The translations under genes were made by a program, and so were the position numbers. A stretch of DNA of 35,192 nucleotides from Candidatus Aridivita willemsiae. Its GTDB lineage: Bacteria; Actinomycetota; CADDZG01; WHSQ01. The notes under the pieces are model-generated. The model had not been told where the DNA came from and did not search any database. It worked only from the letters and a program-made list of their open reading frames with translations. The DNA is taken from contig JACCZU010000149.1 in assembly GCA_013695835.1 (NCBI GenBank), positions 1-35,192 on the forward strand, given 5' to 3'. Shown here piece by piece: positions 32,118 to 35,192 of this stretch (its first letter is position 1; each line of letters starts with the position of its first letter).

Positions 32118-32849
32118 CTATTTCTTCGAGGCCTCGAAGTAGGGATTGCTGCCGGACGCGTGGTCGGTCACGTCGGCAACACGAGTGATCTCGGGCACGG
32201 CTTCTGTGATGGCTACCTCGATGCCCTGGCTGAGAGTTACGGTCGCCATGCCGCAGCCCTGGCACCCGCCCGAGAGCCGTAGATATGCGATACCGTCGTC
32301 CACCGCCACGAGTTCGGCGCGCCCTCCGTGAGACGCGATCTGCGGGTTGATCGACTGATCGAGCACCTGGGAGACGCGCTGGGCCACATCGCCTGATAGG
32401 TCCGCCGGCGGGGCGCTGCCCACGGCCGGGCTTGCGCTCGCCGGAGCGGGCGTCGGCAGGATCGGCAGCATGCCCATCGGGGGGCCTGCCTTGTTGGGGT
32501 TTCTGAGGATCAGCCCCCCGCCCTGGTAGGGGTCACCCTCGAAATCGATCGTCGCCCCGCGCACCTTGTCGATGCCTGAAGCGGGCACGACGATCGAGAG
32601 GTCGTCATGCGCAACGACGGTGTCCTCAGGCGCCGCCTGATCGACGGGCAGGAGGTACATGTCATAGGTGTGCTCGGATCCCTGGGCGCCCGTTATCTCG
32701 AGCCAGAGGGCAAGACGACCGGGCTCGGTGTCCCGTTCCCTGATCTCGAGGATGGTTGATAGAGCCGTTTCCGTGATCATCACAAGCGGCGCCTGAGGCG
32801 CCTCCGCCCCGCCGCCCCTGCGCTGCCACAATCCAAGTGGCCTTTTCAC
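32118..32849 (-). CDS. NfuA-like Fe-S carrier protein
   Basis: A 243-residue protein combining an N-terminal HesB/IscA-like domain (about residues 25-120; TILEIRERDT, IDFEGDPYQGGGLILRNPN) that lacks the three cluster cysteines, a Pro/Ala linker, and a C-terminal NifU-like domain. The NifU part holds INPQIASHGGRAELVAV and the Cys pair SGGCQGCGMATVTL, which would bind a shared 4Fe-4S cluster in a dimer. This is the NfuA order, a late-acting carrier that delivers clusters to apo-enzymes such as the radical-SAM proteins nearby. The GTG at 32849 has GGAG 7 nt upstream; the ATG at 32780 is an alternative that drops 23 residues. It is divergent from the ATP-grasp gene. Confidence 0.85.
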   Translation of the reverse strand: MKRPLGLWQRRGGGAEAPQAPLVMITETALSTILEIRERDTEPGRLALWLEITGAQGSEHTYDMYLLPVDQAAPEDTVVAHDDLSIVVPASGIDKVRGATIDFEGDPYQGGGLILRNPNKAGPPMGMLPILPTPAPASASPAVGSAPPADLSGDVAQRVSQVLDQSINPQIASHGGRAELVAVDDGIAYLRLSGGCQGCGMATVTLSQGIEVAITEAVPEITRVADVTDHASGSNPYFEASKK

Positions 32850-32914
32850 AACATCACTCCAGTCCTTGGGACCCTCAAGGGGGCCCTCCGTATCCCTTGC
32901 GTCATGATAGAGCC

Positions 32915-34198
32915 ATGGTGAACGTTGAGTCTGCGGTCCCGCCGAGGCGGCCCCATGCTGAGTCTGCGGTCCCGCCGAGGCGGCCCCGCGTGGTGCTGCT
33001 TTTGCCCTCTGAGTCTTACAGGGCCGCCGAATTTCTCGACGCCGCCCGAGCGCTTGGTGTGGACGTCGTGATCGGCTCCAACGGTCGGTTCGCAATTGCA
33101 GACGCCATGGCCGAGGCCCCGCTCCTCCTCGACTTCGAAGCGCCGGAGGCCGGCGCCGAGGCCATCGCCGCCTATGCCCGCTCGACGCCGGTCGAAGCAG
33201 TCGTCGCCACAGACGACGGGGGAGTGCTCGTTGCGGCGCTCGCCGCCGAGCGGCTCGGTCTTGCAAGCAATCTCCCGGCAGCGGCGGCGGCCACTCGAGA
33301 CAAGGCGGCGCTGCGACGCGCCCTCGACGAGGGCGGGATACCTCAGCCTCGCTACCGGCTTGCCCCGCCGCGCGCCGACATTCCCGAGCTCGCACAGGAG
33401 GTCGGCTACCCGGTCGTGATCAAGCCCGTGTCCTTGTCGGCAAGCAGGGGAGTGATCAGAGCCGATGACGCCTCCTCGGCGGCGCTCGCTGGGGCCACGG
33501 CGCGCTCGATCTGCGAGGCCGCCGGTGTCCCCGCCGGTCAACCGCTCCTCGTCGAGAGCTACTTGCCCGGAGTTGAGGTTGCTCTCGAGGGGATGCTGAG
33601 GGACGGCGACCTCGAGGTCCTCGCGCTGTTCGACAAGCCCGATCCCTTGGAGGGCCCTTACTTCGAGGAGACGATTTATGTCACCCCGTCGCGCCTCCCG
33701 GCCGATCTGCAGGAGGCGATCACAAAGATGACCGCTCGGGCGATCACGGCGATCGGCCTCACCGAGGGCCCGGTTCACGCCGAGCTGCGCGTTCACGACG
33801 GCGATGTCCGGATGCTCGAGGTCGCGGCGCGCTCGATCGGGGGGCTGTGCTCGCGTTCGCTGCAGTTCGGATTTGGAGTGACTCTCGAGGAGCTCATTCT
33901 CAGGGGCGCTCTCGGGCTGCCCCAGCGGGAGCGCGGGAGAACCTGGGCCGCCTCGGGCGTGATGATGATCCCAATCCCTCGCCGGGGCAAGCTGCTTGAG
34001 GTGCGTGGGCAGGCAGCAGCGCGCGCGGTTCCTGGTATCGCCGGCCTCAACATCACTGTCGCGCCGGGTCGGGACCTCAGACCACTCCCGGAGGGGGACC
34101 GCTATCTGGGCTTCATGTTCGCACGCGGCCCCAGCCCTGAGGAGGTCGAGGGCGCCCTCCGCGCCGCGCACGGTTTGCTCGACATCGCCATCGAATGA
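32915..34198 (+). CDS. ATP-grasp domain protein, upstream partner of a radical-SAM gene
   Basis: A 427-residue ATP-dependent carboxylate-amine/thiol ligase-like protein. The N-terminal Rossmann-like part begins RVVLLLPSESYRAAEFLDAA at about residue 25. ATP-grasp motifs include YPVVIKPVSLSASRGV (ATP-binding lysine), VESYLPGVEVALEGML and the metal-binding end MLEVAARSIGGLCS. A C-terminal cap (GKLLEVRGQAAARAVPGI) resembles biotin carboxylase-like members. The first 25 residues are an 11-residue tandem repeat (ESAVPPRRPHA), so a start at the GTG near 32990 is possible. The ATG at 32915 follows CATGAT at 6 nt, a possible leaderless promoter. Its stop overlaps the radical-SAM start (ATGA). The ligated substrates are unknown. 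Confidence 0.88.
   Translation: MVNVESAVPPRRPHAESAVPPRRPRVVLLLPSESYRAAEFLDAARALGVDVVIGSNGRFAIADAMAEAPLLLDFEAPEAGAEAIAAYARSTPVEAVVATDDGGVLVAALAAERLGLASNLPAAAAATRDKAALRRALDEGGIPQPRYRLAPPRADIPELAQEVGYPVVIKPVSLSASRGVIRADDASSAALAGATARSICEAAGVPAGQPLLVESYLPGVEVALEGMLRDGDLEVLALFDKPDPLEGPYFEETIYVTPSRLPADLQEAITKMTARAITAIGLTEGPVHAELRVHDGDVRMLEVAARSIGGLCSRSLQFGFGVTLEELILRGALGLPQRERGRTWAASGVMMIPIPRRGKLLEVRGQAAARAVPGIAGLNITVAPGRDLRPLPEGDRYLGFMFARGPSPEEVEGALRAAHGLLDIAIE
32927..32987 (+). repeat. 33-bp tandem duplication at the 5' end of the ATP-grasp gene
   Basis: Two identical 28-bp units (GAGTCTGCGGTCCCGCCGAG and eight more bases) lie at 32927-32954 and 32960-32987, a 33-bp period that keeps frame and doubles an ESAVPPRRP peptide. 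It sits just inside the proposed start, so it is either a recent in-frame duplication or part of the leader of a gene that really starts near 32990. Confidence 0.85.
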
Positions 34199-35192
34199 AC
34201 GTCGTTTTGGTGTCCACCTACGAGCTTGGCCGCCAGCCGTTCGGGCTTGCATCGCCGGCCGCGTGGCTCGAACGGGAAGGGGCACATGTGAAGTGCCTCG
34301 ATCTCGCCGTCCAGTCCCTCGACGGCGATGTGATCGCGGCCGCCGACGTAATCGCCTTCCACGTGCCCATGCACACGGCGACGAGGCTTGCGATCGAGGT
34401 CTTCAAGAGCGTGCGAACGTTGAACCCGGACGCGCACTACTGCTTCTACGGGCTCTACGCGCCGATGAACGAGCACTTCCTGCGCAAGGAGGGGGCGCAC
34501 TCGATCATCGGAGGTGAGTTCGAGGCGCCGCTCGCTGCGCTTGTGGGGCGGTTGTCGGAAGGCTCCGCCCCGCGCCGCCATGAGACAGTCGTGTCGCTCG
34601 GCCGGCAGAGGTTCGTTGTCCCCGACCGGACCGGCCTTCCGGCCCTCGAGGACTATGCGCATCTGCACGTGGGGCCGGGCGAGGTCCGCAAGGTCGGCTA
34701 CACGGAATCGACGCGCGGCTGCAAACATCTCTGCAGTCACTGCCCCGTCGTACCGGTCTACGGGGGCAGGTTTCGCGTCGTGGCGAAAGACGTCGTGCTC
34801 GGCGACATCGCGCAGCAGGTCGAGGCAGGCGCGCAGCACATCACCTTCGGGGATCCGGATTTCTTCAACGCTCCCGGCCATGCGCGCGCCGTGATCGAGT
34901 CAGTCCACGACCGCTGGGCGGACCTCACCTATGACGTAACGATCAAGATTGAGCATCTCCTGAAGCAAGCTCACCTGGTGCCTCGGCTCAAGGACACGGG
35001 GTGCTTGTTTGTCACCAGCGCAGTGGAAAGCGTCGACGAGCGCATTCTCGCCATCTTCGACAAGAACCACTCAGGGGCGGACTTCGGGCGCGCCGCTGCG
35101 CTGTGCAAAGGTGCGGGCCTAACTCTGAACCCGACCTTTGTCGCGTTCACACCCTGGACCACCCTCGAGGGTTACCTGGATCTCTTAGGCGC
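34195..35192 (+). CDS. Radical-SAM protein with N-terminal B12-binding-like domain (runs off the window)
   Basis: About 332 residues are visible; the 3' end lies beyond the window. Residues 1-110 (MNVVLVSTYELGRQPFGLAS, AADVIAFHVPMHTATRLAI, YCFYGLYAPMNEHFLRKEG) have the Rossmann layout of a cobalamin-binding domain. They lack the DxHxxG motif, so cobalamin may not bind in the standard way. The radical-SAM cluster motif is STRGCKHLCSHCP (Cys176, Cys180, Cys183), followed by QHITFGDPDFFNAPGHA and VTIKIEHLLKQAHLV. The ATG overlaps the ATP-grasp stop, so the two are coupled. It resembles, from memory, an NCBI-described radical-SAM (seleno)protein family named for a CUAEP/CCAEP C-terminal tail; that tail would be off-window. 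Confidence 0.88.
   Translation, partial: MNVVLVSTYELGRQPFGLASPAAWLEREGAHVKCLDLAVQSLDGDVIAAADVIAFHVPMHTATRLAIEVFKSVRTLNPDAHYCFYGLYAPMNEHFLRKEGAHSIIGGEFEAPLAALVGRLSEGSAPRRHETVVSLGRQRFVVPDRTGLPALEDYAHLHVGPGEVRKVGYTESTRGCKHLCSHCPVVPVYGGRFRVVAKDVVLGDIAQQVEAGAQHITFGDPDFFNAPGHARAVIESVHDRWADLTYDVTIKIEHLLKQAHLVPRLKDTGCLFVTSAVESVDERILAIFDKNHSGADFGRAAALCKGAGLTLNPTFVAFTPWTTLEGYLDLLG

Noticed and set aside
32850-33395. N-terminal extension of the NfuA-like protein to 33395
   Set aside because: It is antisense to the ATP-grasp gene, highly Arg/Ala-rich, and the GTG at 32849 has a good ribosome-binding site.

Overview
The window is GC-rich bacterial chromosome, most likely from an actinobacterium (Actinomycetota), possibly an uncultured lineage near Acidimicrobiia or a related deep branch. 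Three things point there. The 2-oxoglutarate dehydrogenase is the single-chain E1/E2 fusion (Kgd/OdhA type) typical of Actinobacteria. There is an Rv0121-like PPOX protein, a family tied to F420. Several genes look leaderless, with a TANNNT -10 element exactly 6 nt before the start codon. No phage, insertion sequence, CRISPR array or rRNA was seen. The window reads as dense housekeeping and accessory chromosome, and no gap between genes exceeds about 250 bp.

Layout. 1-500: tRNA-Lys(CTT) and tRNA-His(GTG), both minus, then a duplicated intergenic repeat. 520-3054: a half-size AbrB-type membrane protein, divergent from a fumarylacetoacetate hydrolase-family enzyme, which converges on an MFS transporter with overlapping stop codons. 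3228-3904: a VapBC-like toxin-antitoxin pair whose toxin seems to start at CTG. 4029-8856: galactokinase and Kgd. 9071-10532: a secreted CehA/McbA-type PHP metallohydrolase broken by two single-base losses. 10564-13302: an SDR epimerase and a macrodomain protein, divergent from a channel-like membrane protein across only 37 bp. 13290-15609: a PPOX-class protein, an unknown protein, a lipoprotein and a ferritin-like protein. 15687-17916: acyl-CoA dehydrogenase and a nuclease with a C-terminal Excalibur-like motif. 18021-19237: a subtilase with a frameshift in its signal peptide. 19271-22703: TIGR01777 epimerase, MsrA, SMP-30 lactonase and a secreted lipase. 22736-26337: amidase, cyclic-nucleotide-binding protein, CpdA-like phosphoesterase and secreted trypsin-like protease. 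26363-30987: a large lipoprotein, a TIM-barrel sugar isomerase coupled to a Gfo/Idh/MocA oxidoreductase, and an M20 peptidase. 31071-35192: MoaA, an NfuA-like Fe-S protein, and a translationally coupled ATP-grasp/radical-SAM pair that runs off the right edge.

The genes do not form one pathway. The clearest functional sets are the toxin-antitoxin pair, the sugar isomerase/oxidoreductase pair (sugar or polyol catabolism), the cAMP-flavoured trio (cNMP-binding protein, phosphoesterase, amidase) and the ATP-grasp/radical-SAM pair. The last is the best candidate for an uncharacterised biosynthetic or modification system. Many products are exported: subtilase, trypsin-like protease, lipase, two lipoproteins, nuclease and CehA-like protein. 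Three -1 frameshifts in short homopolymer-like runs may be assembly errors rather than biology.
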